DNA from: JBJXHB01 sp046160725
GTDB taxonomy: Bacteria > Pseudomonadota > Gammaproteobacteria > Burkholderiales > Burkholderiaceae_C
Direction of reading: 5' to 3'
Assembly: GCA_046160725.1 (NCBI GenBank)
Contig: JBJXHB010000041.1
Location: 1 to 10,422, forward strand
Length of the DNA: 10,422 bases
Shown piece by piece: positions 1-6,586 of this stretch. Position 1 is the first letter of the stretch, and each line of letters begins with the position of its first letter. Under the pieces are notes generated by a model. It was given only the letters and a program-made list of their open reading frames with translations, was not told where the DNA came from and did not search any database. The translations under genes were made by a program, and so were the position numbers.

Positions 1-56
1 TTCTCACATGGGGGTCTGATGGGCCGAACGCAAGCGGCCATGGTGCGATCACGGGG

Positions 57-62
57 CACAAT
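57..62 (+). promoter_or_regulatory. Candidate -10 element for the Crp/Fnr gene
   Basis: CACAAT matches the sigma-70 -10 hexamer at 4 of 6 positions. It is placed so that transcription would begin around 68-70, leaving a leader of about 33 bases before the ATG at 103. No convincing -35 is seen 16-18 bases upstream. The same word in nearly the same setting (GGGG then CACAAT) occurs in front of rarA. This is an inference from position and resemblance only. Confidence 0.22.
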
Positions 63-88
63 GCCCGACTCAGGAGACAACCCGTCAC

Positions 89-95
89 AAGAGGA
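89..95 (+). promoter_or_regulatory. Ribosome binding site deciding the start of the Crp/Fnr gene
   Basis: AAGAGGA lies 7 bases before the ATG at 103 and is a good Shine-Dalgarno match. It favours the 103 start over the three in-frame upstream ATGs. Confidence 0.6.
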
Positions 96-102
96 CCCTG
101 CC

Positions 103-771
103 ATGTCGATGCTGTCCAATCTCGACCTGATCCGACGCGTGCCGCTTTTCTCGATGCTGACCGTCGAGCATGCCCAAGTGGTGGCCGACAGCGTCACCAA
201 GCGCCGCTACCGACGCGGTGAGCTGGTGGTCGAGCAGGGGCGCAAGAGCAACGCGTTGTTCATCCTGTTGAACGGCCGGGCCCGCGTGCTGACGTCGGAC
301 ACTCGCGGCCGAGAGGTCATCCTCGCGGTGCTGGAATCCGGCGACTATGTGGGCGAGATGAGCCTGATCGACAACGAGTCGCATTCGGCGACGGTCCGCT
401 GCGAGGTGCAGACAGACATGCTGATCCTGGGGCGCACCGAGTTCGCGCGCTGCCTCCCGGAGCAAAGCTCGCTGGCCTATTCCGTCCTGCGTGGCCTGGT
501 CCGACGCCTGCGCCATGCCGACCGGCAGATTGAGTCGCTGGCGCTGCTGGATGTCTATGGGCGCGTGGCCCGCACGCTGCTTGAGATGGCCGACACCGAC
601 CCTCAGGGTGTCCGCATCATCCGCAGCAAGGTGTCACGTCAGGACATGGCCAAGGTCGTTGGCGCGTCGCGCGAGATGGTGAGCCGGGTCATGAAGGACC
701 TGGAGGAACGTGGCGTCATCGAGACCCAGGAAAACGGCTGGGTCGTCATCAAGGAGCGGCCGCACGACTGA
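103..771 (+). CDS. Crp/Fnr-family transcriptional regulator
   Basis: A 222-residue DNA-binding regulator of the Crp/Fnr superfamily. Residues about 10-115 form the cyclic-nucleotide-binding-like beta-roll, with GDYVGEMSLID at 80-90 matching the phosphate-binding cassette. A long dimer helix follows (about 118-148), then a winged helix-turn-helix (about 150-215) with recognition helix SREMVSRVMKDLE at 189-201. R190, E191 and R195 lie where Crp has R180, E181 and R185. The arginine that contacts the cAMP phosphate in Crp aligns with H94, and there is no N-terminal cysteine cluster, so it is neither clearly a cAMP sensor nor an Fe-S Fnr. Its ligand is unknown. The ATG at 103 is chosen because AAGAGGA lies 7 bases upstream and the protein then starts just before the fold. 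In-frame ATGs at 19, 40 and 61 would add up to 28 residues unlike the family. It ends 22 bases before ftsK on the same strand, so the two may share a transcript. Confidence 0.9.
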   Translation: MSMLSNLDLIRRVPLFSMLTVEHAQVVADSVTKRRYRRGELVVEQGRKSNALFILLNGRARVLTSDTRGREVILAVLESGDYVGEMSLIDNESHSATVRCEVQTDMLILGRTEFARCLPEQSSLAYSVLRGLVRRLRHADRQIESLALLDVYGRVARTLLEMADTDPQGVRIIRSKVSRQDMAKVVGASREMVSRVMKDLEERGVIETQENGWVVIKERPHD

Positions 772-793
772 TGGCGGCGCTGATGGCTGAGCG

Positions 794-3115
794 ATGAGCT
801 TTCCGCTGGGATCCCTGGCCGGTGGGCCTGTGGCCGACGAGGGCGCATCCGCCCGACCGTCGCCGCCCCGGGGGCGCCTGGTTCTGCTGCTGGCGGCCGG
901 CGCGACGGTCTGGTTGCTGGTGGTCATCGCGCTGCTCAGCCACCATCCGCTGGACGGCGGCTTTTCGACATCGGGCGACGGGCTGGGCATCCGCAATCGG
1001 GCCGGCTGGCTGGGCGCACGGCTGTCAGATGCGCTGTTGTTCCTGTTCGGCTGGTCCTGTTGGTGGCTGGTCGCCGCGGCGCTCCGGTACGGATGGTGTC
1101 TCCTGGCAAGCTGGCGCCGTGGCGCCGATCCCTTGGCGCCAGCGGCGGCGCCGGCATGGCAGACCTGGAGCGGCCTGGCCTTGCTGATGGCGGCCAGTTG
1201 CGCGTTGGAGTGGACACGCCTGTACCAGCTCGACGCCACAGTGCCCGGTGGCCACGCCGGGGGCTTGATAGGCGCCGTGCTGGGCTCACAGTCGATGCAG
1301 GCGCTGGGCTTTGCCGGCAGTGGCGTGCTGTGGGTCGTCGCGCTGGTTCTGGGCATGGCCGGCGGCCTTCGGTTCTCCTGGCTTGACCTGGCCGACCGTA
1401 TCGGGACCTGGGTCGACACCCGCCGCCAGCGGCGCGACTTGGCACGCGAGGCCGAGGCCGACCGCCTGGCCGGCGAGCAGGCCGTGCGTGAGCGGGATCA
1501 GCAGGTCCAGCTTGATGTCCAGGAGCAGGCCGAGCACCTGCCCATTGCCATCGAGCCCGCGGTGCTGGAGGTACCGAAATCCGCGCGCGTCGCAAAGGAG
1601 CGCCAACGGCCGCTGTTCGTGGAACTGGCCGACACCAAGCTGCCTCAGGTCGATCTGCTGGACGCCGCGCCTGGACGCCAGGAGTCTATGGCGCCCGAGT
1701 CGCTGGAGATGACATCCCGGCTGATCGAGAAGAAGCTGCGCGACTTCGGTGTCGAGGTCCGCGTGGTCGCAGCGCTGCCGGGCCCGGTCATCACCCGCTA
1801 CGAGATCGAGCCCGCCACCGGCGTCAAGGGCTCGCAGGTGGTCAACCTGGCGAAGGACCTGGCGCGGTCGCTGTCCCTGGTCAGCATACGGGTGGTCGAG
1901 ACGGTTCCGGGCAAGACCACGATGGCGCTGGAGCTGCCCAATGCCCGCCGCCAGACCATCCGGCTGGCCGAGATCCTCGGCTCTGAGGCCTACAACAGTG
2001 CGTCGTCGCAGCTGACCATCGGGCTGGGCAAGGACATCGTCGGGCATCCAGCGGTGGCCGACCTGGCCAAGATGCCGCACCTGCTGGTGGCAGGGACCAC
2101 CGGCTCCGGCAAGAGTGTGGGCATCAACGCCATGATCCTGAGCCTGCTGTACAAGGCCGAGGCGCGCGATGTGCGGATGAGCCTGATCGACCCGAAGATG
2201 CTCGAGATGAGCGTCTACGAATCCATCCCGCACCTGCTGTGCCCAGTGGTCACCGACATGAAGCAGGCCGCCAATGCTCTGACCTGGTGCATCGGCGAGA
2301 TGGAGCGGCGCTACAAGGTGATGAGCAAGTTGGGCGTGCGCAACCTGGCGGGCTGCAACCGCAAGATCGCCGACGCGGCGGCGGCCGGAACGCCGCTGAC
2401 CAACCCGTTCAGTCTGACACCGGACATGCCGGAGGCGCTGCAGCGCCTGCCGCACATCGTGGTCGTGATTGACGAGTTGGCCGACCTGATGATGGTGGTC
2501 GGCAAGAAGGTCGAGGAACTCATCGCCCGGCTGGCGCAGAAGGCGCGCGCCTCCGGCATCCACCTGATCCTGGCGACCCAGCGGCCGAGCGTGGACGTGA
2601 TCACCGGCCTGATCAAGGCCAACATCCCGACTCGGATCAGCTTCCAGGTCTCCAGCAAGATCGACAGCCGGACCATCCTGGACCAGATGGGCGCCGAGGC
2701 ATTGCTGGGCCAGGGCGACATGTTGTACCTGACGCCCGGCGGCGGGCTGCCGGTGCGGGTGCACGGCGCCTTTGTGTCGGACGAAGAGGTGCACCGGGTG
2801 GTGGACTACCTCAAGAGCCAGGGCGAGCCCAACTACATCGAGGGCATCCTCGAAGGCGGCACGCTCGATTCAGACGGCGGTGGCGAAGGCGGTGAGGCGG
2901 CCGCGGCCGATGCGGAGTCCGACCCGATGTACGACCAGGCCGTGGCCATCGTGCTGCAGCACAGGCGGGCCTCGATCTCGCTGGTGCAGCGGCACCTGCG
3001 CATTGGCTACAACCGTGCGGCGCGGTTGCTGGAACAAATGGAGAAATCCGGGCTCGTATCCGCCATGGCAACCAATGGCAACCGCGAGCTGATCGTGCCG
3101 CGGCGCGACGAATGA
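794..3115 (+). CDS. ftsK: DNA translocase FtsK
   Basis: A 773-residue septum-anchored double-stranded DNA pump that clears the chromosome terminus at division and activates XerCD at dif. The N-terminal part has four hydrophobic segments (about 29-49, 79-97, 123-141, 170-190), anchoring it in the inner membrane. A charged, partly helical linker follows (about 200-300), much shorter than the long linker of E. coli FtsK. The alpha/beta motor carries Walker A GTTGSGKS at 434-441 and Walker B VVVIDELADL at 556-565, with LATQRPSVDVITG at 593-605. The gamma domain, a winged helix that reads the polar KOPS guides, occupies about 709-769 and includes LRIGYNRAARLLEQME (735-750). The ATG at 794 has only a weak ribosome site, but no other ATG precedes the first membrane segment; a GTG at 830 is a possible alternative. 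The gene is complete and all motor motifs are intact. Its stop overlaps the lolA start (ATGA), indicating translational coupling. Confidence 0.97.
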   Translation: MSFPLGSLAGGPVADEGASARPSPPRGRLVLLLAAGATVWLLVVIALLSHHPLDGGFSTSGDGLGIRNRAGWLGARLSDALLFLFGWSCWWLVAAALRYGWCLLASWRRGADPLAPAAAPAWQTWSGLALLMAASCALEWTRLYQLDATVPGGHAGGLIGAVLGSQSMQALGFAGSGVLWVVALVLGMAGGLRFSWLDLADRIGTWVDTRRQRRDLAREAEADRLAGEQAVRERDQQVQLDVQEQAEHLPIAIEPAVLEVPKSARVAKERQRPLFVELADTKLPQVDLLDAAPGRQESMAPESLEMTSRLIEKKLRDFGVEVRVVAALPGPVITRYEIEPATGVKGSQVVNLAKDLARSLSLVSIRVVETVPGKTTMALELPNARRQTIRLAEILGSEAYNSASSQLTIGLGKDIVGHPAVADLAKMPHLLVAGTTGSGKSVGINAMILSLLYKAEARDVRMSLIDPKMLEMSVYESIPHLLCPVVTDMKQAANALTWCIGEMERRYKVMSKLGVRNLAGCNRKIADAAAAGTPLTNPFSLTPDMPEALQRLPHIVVVIDELADLMMVVGKKVEELIARLAQKARASGIHLILATQRPSVDVITGLIKANIPTRISFQVSSKIDSRTILDQMGAEALLGQGDMLYLTPGGGLPVRVHGAFVSDEEVHRVVDYLKSQGEPNYIEGILEGGTLDSDGGGEGGEAAAADAESDPMYDQAVAIVLQHRRASISLVQRHLRIGYNRAARLLEQMEKSGLVSAMATNGNRELIVPRRDE

Positions 3116-3753
3116 CAGGCGCGGCCATGGTTGCAGGGGCGATGCGGTCTGGCTTGCTCGCGCTGTGGCTGGTCGGCGCGGCACTGCCGGCACAAGCCGA
3201 TGCCGTCGACACGCTGCGGGAGTTCACCCGTGACTCGCGCACGGGCAGTGCCGCGTTCACCCAGGTCGTGACCTCGACCGAGGGTGGTCGTCGCAAGTCG
3301 AGCGCCGGCCGTTTCGAGTTCTCTCGCCCGGACCGTTTCCGCTTCGACTACCGCAAGCCTTTCGAGCAAACCATCGTTGGTGACGGCGCACGGTTGTGGC
3401 TGCATGACCTGGATCTCAACCAGGTAACCGTTCGCCCGCTGAAGGGCGCGCTCGGCGCATCTCCTGCGGCGCTGCTGGCCGGCGCTTCGCTGGAGCGTGA
3501 GTTCGACCTGCAGGCACAGCCCGCGCGTGATGGTCTGAACTGGGTGCAGGCCACACCCAAGGTGGCCGAAGGCACCGTGCGGCTGTTGCGGGTCGGCTTC
3601 CGAGGTCGGGTGCTGGCCGCGCTGGAGATCGAAGACGCCTTTGGTCAACGCTCCCGGCTGGACTTCACGGACGTACAGGTCAACCCCCGCCTGGCCGACG
3701 ACACCTTCCGGTTCACGCCGCCCAAGGGCGCCGACGTCATCGAGCAGAAGTAG
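3112..3753 (+). CDS. lolA: Outer-membrane lipoprotein carrier protein LolA
   Basis: A 213-residue periplasmic chaperone that takes lipoproteins from the LolCDE complex in the inner membrane and passes them to LolB at the outer membrane. An N-terminal signal peptide is visible: an Arg, a hydrophobic core LLALWLVGAALP, then an AQA site, predicting cleavage after residue 29 and a mature start DAVDTLREF. The mature part, about 184 residues, fits the single half-barrel fold. Typical LolA features are F-TQVV near the start, the GRFEFSRPDRFRFDY block (67-81) followed by PFEQTIVGDG, and a C-terminal VNPRLADDTFRFTPPKGADVI. The ATG at 3112 overlaps the ftsK stop and has no ribosome site of its own. In-frame ATGs at 3127 and 3142 would still leave a signal peptide; AGGGG lies only 2 bases before the last, which is too close to be persuasive. 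Adjacency to ftsK matches E. coli. It converges on the barrel-protein gene with a 19-base gap. Confidence 0.95.
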   Translation: MTGAAMVAGAMRSGLLALWLVGAALPAQADAVDTLREFTRDSRTGSAAFTQVVTSTEGGRRKSSAGRFEFSRPDRFRFDYRKPFEQTIVGDGARLWLHDLDLNQVTVRPLKGALGASPAALLAGASLEREFDLQAQPARDGLNWVQATPKVAEGTVRLLRVGFRGRVLAALEIEDAFGQRSRLDFTDVQVNPRLADDTFRFTPPKGADVIEQK

Positions 3754-3772
3754 CGCGGTGCCGACGCGGCCG

Positions 3773-4459
3773 TCAGAACTCGGCGCGCAGGCCGAGCGTC
3801 ATTGACTTGGGCCGCGTGGACGATGTCTGAACGGCCCAGCCGGCATCCAGGAACCACTTGTCGGGCACCACCGCCCAGCGCAGGCCGATGTTGACCCAGG
3901 GTGAGGTGTCGCGATCGCTGCCGAAGGCCTCCCCCAGCAACTCCAGGCCGGCGCCGATGGACTTCTCCGCCGCCAGACCCCAAGTCGTGCTGCTCTGCCG
4001 CGCTGATCGCGAATGCGACCAGCCCAGGTTGGCATGCAGGATCAGGCCCTCGGCCACCTGGGCCGACACGATCCCGTTGAGGAAGCTGCCCTCGCGCTGC
4101 GTGCCGGCGCCGGGCGCCGACAACCAGTCCACGCCCCAGCCGAGCGAGTAGCCCGGCAAGTTGTCCTTGCGGTCGATCAGGCTGGTCTTGCCGGAGACCC
4201 CCCAGCTCTTGGCCGTCACGCCGGATGACCGGGCGCGCGCGTAGCCCAGGCCGACCTCGGTCATGAGTCCGACACCGCAGGCGAACGCGGCACCCTGGCC
4301 GGTGGCCGACGGTGCGCCGCTTTCGGTCAGCCGCTCGACGCCGACTTCGACAACACAGCCACCCGGCGCATGCACGTCCGCGTTGTTGGTGGCCAGGGGG
4401 CGGTCAGCCCAGGCGGTGGCTGCGGTGGCCATGGACAGGCAGAGAAGGACACTCTTCAT
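3773..4459 (-). CDS. Predicted small outer-membrane beta-barrel protein, function unknown
   Basis: A 228-residue secreted protein I cannot assign to a characterised function. The start at 4459 has AAGAGA 6 bases upstream and is followed directly by a good signal peptide (MKSVLLCLSM, then AWA at 16-18), predicting a mature start DRPLATNNADV. A start at 4513 would bury this signal 18 residues in and is less likely. The mature part alternates polar and hydrophobic residues in short strands rich in Gly, Trp and Tyr (GYSLGWGVDWL, VNIGLRWAVV, WFLDAGWAV) and ends in GLRAEF. A terminal Phe is typical of proteins inserted by the BAM machinery. The opening RPLATNNADVHAPGGC resembles the N-termini of a broad group of uncharacterised barrel proteins annotated as transporters (PF13557-like); that assignment is from memory. 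Two mature cysteines, C35 and C61, could form a disulphide. It lies 58 bases downstream of cheW on the same strand and is probably co-transcribed. Confidence 0.8.
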   Translation of the reverse strand: MKSVLLCLSMATAATAWADRPLATNNADVHAPGGCVVEVGVERLTESGAPSATGQGAAFACGVGLMTEVGLGYARARSSGVTAKSWGVSGKTSLIDRKDNLPGYSLGWGVDWLSAPGAGTQREGSFLNGIVSAQVAEGLILHANLGWSHSRSARQSSTTWGLAAEKSIGAGLELLGEAFGSDRDTSPWVNIGLRWAVVPDKWFLDAGWAVQTSSTRPKSMTLGLRAEF

Positions 4460-4460
4460 C

Positions 4461-4530
4461 GATGGTCTCTTTTTGCGGGATAAGGGGGGGCTTCGGCCGG
4501 AGTTGGCGACCATCTGGTCAGTGGATGGTC
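4461..4530 (-). other. Competing inverted repeats across the cheW stop and barrel-gene leader
   Basis: On the - strand, GACCATC (4530-4524) can pair with GATGGTC (4514-4508) as a perfect 7-bp stem with a 9-base loop containing the cheW stop codon. A second GACCATC (4467-4461), touching the ribosome site of the downstream gene, could pair with the same GATGGTC across about 40 bases. The two structures exclude each other. No T tract follows, so it is not a standard terminator. Any regulatory role is inference. Confidence 0.3.
4466..4471 (-). promoter_or_regulatory. Ribosome binding site deciding the start of the barrel-protein gene
   Basis: Read on the - strand, AAGAGA ends 6 bases before the ATG at 4459. 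It supports that start over the upstream in-frame ATG at 4513. Its last two bases overlap the GACCATC repeat that can pair with the cheW stop region. Confidence 0.5.
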
Positions 4531-5045
4531 ACGTCCATGAGCCCCATTTCGGCGCTGCGCATCATCGCCTCGATGTCCATCAGGATCAGCATGCGCTCGC
4601 CATCCCCGGACCTGACCGTCCCCAGGCCGGTGATGTAGCTGGCCTCGATGGTGGAGTTGAACTCCGGCGCGGCGCGGACCTGGTCCGGCTTCAATTCCAG
4701 CACATCGCTGACAGAGTCGACCACCATGCCCACGGTACGGCCGGCCACGTTGAGGATGATGACCACCGTGAAACCGTCGTAGGTGACATCCGGCAGGCCG
4801 AAGCGCAGTCGCATGTCCACGATGGGCACGATCACCCCGCGCAGGTTGACCACGCCCTTCATGAACGGCGGCGAGTTGGCAATCCGTGTCGGCGGCTCGT
4901 AGCCCCGTATCTCCTGCACGCGAAGGATGTCGATTCCGTACTCCTCCTGGCCGAGCTTGAAGCTCAGCACTTCTCGCGGCGATCCCATTGCGGCGGAATG
5001 GGCCTGGGACAGGGCCTGGTTTTCGGTGGCGGTGATGGCGCTCAT
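4518..5045 (-). CDS. cheW: Chemotaxis coupling protein CheW
   Basis: A 175-residue cytoplasmic adaptor that links chemoreceptors to the histidine kinase CheA in the signalling array. A poorly conserved N-terminal tail of about 22 residues is followed by one CheW (SH3-like) domain at about 24-165. Diagnostic stretches are LSFKLGQEEYGIDILRVQEI (27-46), the NLRG motif at 67-70 with the conserved arginine R69, VIVPIVDMRLRFG (71-83), and GMVVDSVSDVLEL (106-118). There is no receiver or kinase domain, so it is CheW rather than CheV or CheA. AGGAG lies 5 bases before the ATG at 5045, a strong ribosome site that fixes the start. No cheA, cheY, receptor or flagellar gene is in the window, so this is an isolated copy, divergent from rarA and followed by the barrel-protein gene. 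Its partner receptors cannot be told from here. Confidence 0.95.
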   Translation of the reverse strand: MSAITATENQALSQAHSAAMGSPREVLSFKLGQEEYGIDILRVQEIRGYEPPTRIANSPPFMKGVVNLRGVIVPIVDMRLRFGLPDVTYDGFTVVIILNVAGRTVGMVVDSVSDVLELKPDQVRAAPEFNSTIEASYITGLGTVRSGDGERMLILMDIEAMMRSAEMGLMDVTIH

Positions 5046-5155
5046 GGAAGCTCCTGGTGCGATCGGTGATGCCGTCAGTTTGTCGGTGCACCGGCGCCTT
5101 CAAGTGTCGAACAGGCTGCCGACAGCGGGCCAATTCCTCGCCGTGACAGAGGGGA

Positions 5156-5161
5156 CACAAT
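5156..5161 (+). promoter_or_regulatory. Candidate -10 element of rarA, implying a leaderless start
   Basis: CACAAT, preceded by GGGGA, ends 7 bases before the rarA ATG. If it is the -10, transcription would begin at or within a base or two of the ATG itself. No strong -35 is seen; TTCCTC at 5134-5139 is the nearest candidate. AGAGGGG at 5148-5154 is 14 bases from the ATG, too far for a normal ribosome site. Confidence 0.3.
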
Positions 5162-5168
5162 CGTCGCC

Positions 5169-6527
5169 ATGCCTGAGCAGGCTCCCTTGTTCGATCCGCC
5201 TCCAGCCGCTGCGGCGGCAGGCACAGCGTATTCACCGCCGCCGCTGGCCGAGACCCTGCGGCCGCAGCATTGGCAGGACGTGGTCGGCCAGCGCGGGTTG
5301 CTGGCGCCCGGCAAGCCGCTGCACCACGCGCTGAGCACCGGCCGGCTGCACTCCATGATCCTGTGGGGGCCGCCGGGCGTCGGCAAGACCACGCTGGCCC
5401 GGCTGATGGCCGGTGCGGTCCGGTCGCGCTTCGTGGTGCTGTCGGCCGTGCTGGCTGGCGTCAAGGACATCCGCGACGCCGTGGAGGCGGCACGCGCCGC
5501 CCGGGCACATGGGCAGTCGACCGTTGTCTTCGTCGACGAGGTGCACCGCTTCAACAAGGCGCAGCAGGATGCGTTCCTGCCGCACGTCGAGTCCGGTCTG
5601 TTCACGTTCGTCGGCGCTACCACGGAGAACCCGGCCTTCGAGGTCAACTCGGCACTGTTGTCGCGCGCGGCCGTGCACGTGCTGGAACCGCTGGCCGACG
5701 ACGACCTGTCAGCGCTGCTGGGCCGGGCCCAGGCGCACCTGGGTGCGCCGCCCTTGGCCGACGCCGCCCGTGCCCGGTTGATCGGCCATGCCGACGGTGA
5801 CGCCAGGCGCCTGCTCAATGCCTACGAGGCCGTGGCGGATATGGCCGGTGAGGCCGGCGTCGCGATGATCGATGAGCCCCTGCTCGAACGCTCCCTGGGC
5901 AGCCTGCTGCGCCGTTACGACAAGGCTGGCGACCTGTTCTACGACACCATCAGCGCGCTGCACAAGGCTGTGCGCGGATCTGACCCGGACGCCGCCCTTT
6001 ACTGGCTGGCACGGCTGCTGGACGGTGGGACCGACCCCCGGTATGCGGCGCGCCGCATCTTGCGCATGGCCAGCGAGGACATCGGCCTGGCCGACCCTCG
6101 GGCCCTGCAGATGGCCCTGGACGCGGTGCAGACCTACGAGCGGTTGGGCTCGCCGGAGGGCGAATTGGCGCTGGCTCAGGCGGTGACTTTCCTGGCGGTG
6201 GCGCCCAAGTCCAATGCCGTCTACACGGCCTGGAAGGCGGCACAGGCTTTTGTCCGCGCCGACGGCACGCGCCCGGTGCCGGCCCGCCTGCGCAACGCGC
6301 CCACGCGCCTGGCCAAGAGCATGGGCCATGGTGAAGGCTACCGGTATGCCCATGACGAGCCGGACGGTTATGCGGCCGGCGAGCGCTACTTCCCCGACGG
6401 CATCGAGACCGCGCCCCTGTTCTACGAGCCCAGCCCGCGGGGGCTGGAGCAGCGCATCGGCGAGGCCATGCAGCGCCGCGGCCAGCGCGGGAATCCCCCC
6501 GGCCAGCCGTCAGACCCCCCTGCCTAG
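5169..6527 (+). CDS. rarA: Replication-associated recombination protein A (RarA/MgsA), AAA+ ATPase
   Basis: A 452-residue AAA+ ATPase, related to eukaryotic WRNIP1/Mgs1, that acts at stalled replication forks. Walker A is GPPGVGKT at 67-74 and Walker B is VVFVDEVHRF at 119-128. The sensor-1 region GATTENPAFEVN lies at 149-160, and GDARRLLN at 210-217 is the sensor-2 arginine region. The C-terminal tetramerisation part (about 250-430) carries the usual YDTISALHKAVRGSD, MASEDIGLADP and KSMGHGEGYRYAHD blocks (258-272, 300-310, 383-396). The protein is full length and intact; the last 20 residues are a Pro/Gly-rich tail. The N-terminus reads MPEQAPLFDP, where QAPLF at 4-8 fits the QxxLF form of beta-clamp binding peptides. 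The ATG at 5169 lacks a well-placed ribosome site and may be leaderless. A TTG at 5187 would lose the QAPLF peptide. In E. coli rarA directly follows lolA; here a - strand gene pair lies between them. Confidence 0.96.
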   Translation: MPEQAPLFDPPPAAAAAGTAYSPPPLAETLRPQHWQDVVGQRGLLAPGKPLHHALSTGRLHSMILWGPPGVGKTTLARLMAGAVRSRFVVLSAVLAGVKDIRDAVEAARAARAHGQSTVVFVDEVHRFNKAQQDAFLPHVESGLFTFVGATTENPAFEVNSALLSRAAVHVLEPLADDDLSALLGRAQAHLGAPPLADAARARLIGHADGDARRLLNAYEAVADMAGEAGVAMIDEPLLERSLGSLLRRYDKAGDLFYDTISALHKAVRGSDPDAALYWLARLLDGGTDPRYAARRILRMASEDIGLADPRALQMALDAVQTYERLGSPEGELALAQAVTFLAVAPKSNAVYTAWKAAQAFVRADGTRPVPARLRNAPTRLAKSMGHGEGYRYAHDEPDGYAAGERYFPDGIETAPLFYEPSPRGLEQRIGEAMQRRGQRGNPPGQPSDPPA

Positions 6528-6530
6528 AAT
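6525..6530 (+). promoter_or_regulatory. Candidate -10 element for the liv operon
   Basis: TAGAAT matches the sigma-70 -10 at 5 of 6 positions and starts on the rarA stop codon. Transcription from it would begin near 6537, giving a livH leader of about 100 bases. No recognisable -35 is seen 16-18 bases upstream, so the call is tentative. Confidence 0.3.
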
Positions 6531-6550
6531 CGTTTGATCCTGTCGCCATG

Positions 6551-6586
6551 CGGGGCCCGCCCCGGGCCTGCCTCGGTGCAGGGCCC
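6551..6586 (+). other. GC-rich hairpins in the livH leader
   Basis: Two adjacent, slightly overlapping stems lie in the 112-base gap before livH. CGGGG/CCCCG at 6551-6564 has a 4-base loop. GGGCCTGC at 6564-6571 pairs with GCAGGGCCC at 6578-6586, with one bulged G and a 6-base loop. No T run follows, so neither looks like an intrinsic terminator. A leader role for liv expression is only a possibility. Confidence 0.3.

Noticed and set aside
4..8. TCACA half-site upstream of the Crp/Fnr gene, possible autoregulation
   Set aside because: The matching TGTGA half would lie outside the window, and another TCACA at 85-89 has no partner. Half-sites are too common to count.
1286..2794. Long open frame (about 500 codons) on the - strand opposite ftsK
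   Set aside because: It is fully antisense to intact ftsK motor sequence. The His/Gln/Asp/Leu-rich translation has no domain-like pattern and is typical of the mirror frame of a high-GC gene.
3754..3772. Search for a terminator between convergent lolA and the barrel gene
   Set aside because: The 19-base gap has no stable stem or T run on either strand. Termination must occur within the flanking genes or by Rho.
4263..5069. Long + strand open frame (268 codons) opposite cheW and the barrel gene
   Set aside because: Antisense to cheW, whose domain and ribosome site are clear. The translation shows no family features.
5100..5125. Sigma-28-like pair TCAAGTGT ... GCCGACAG between cheW and rarA
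   Set aside because: Each half matches the flagellar sigma consensus at about 6 of 8 positions, but the spacing is 10 rather than 11 and it points toward rarA, away from cheW. No good sigma-28 site was found on the - strand, so this is probably chance.
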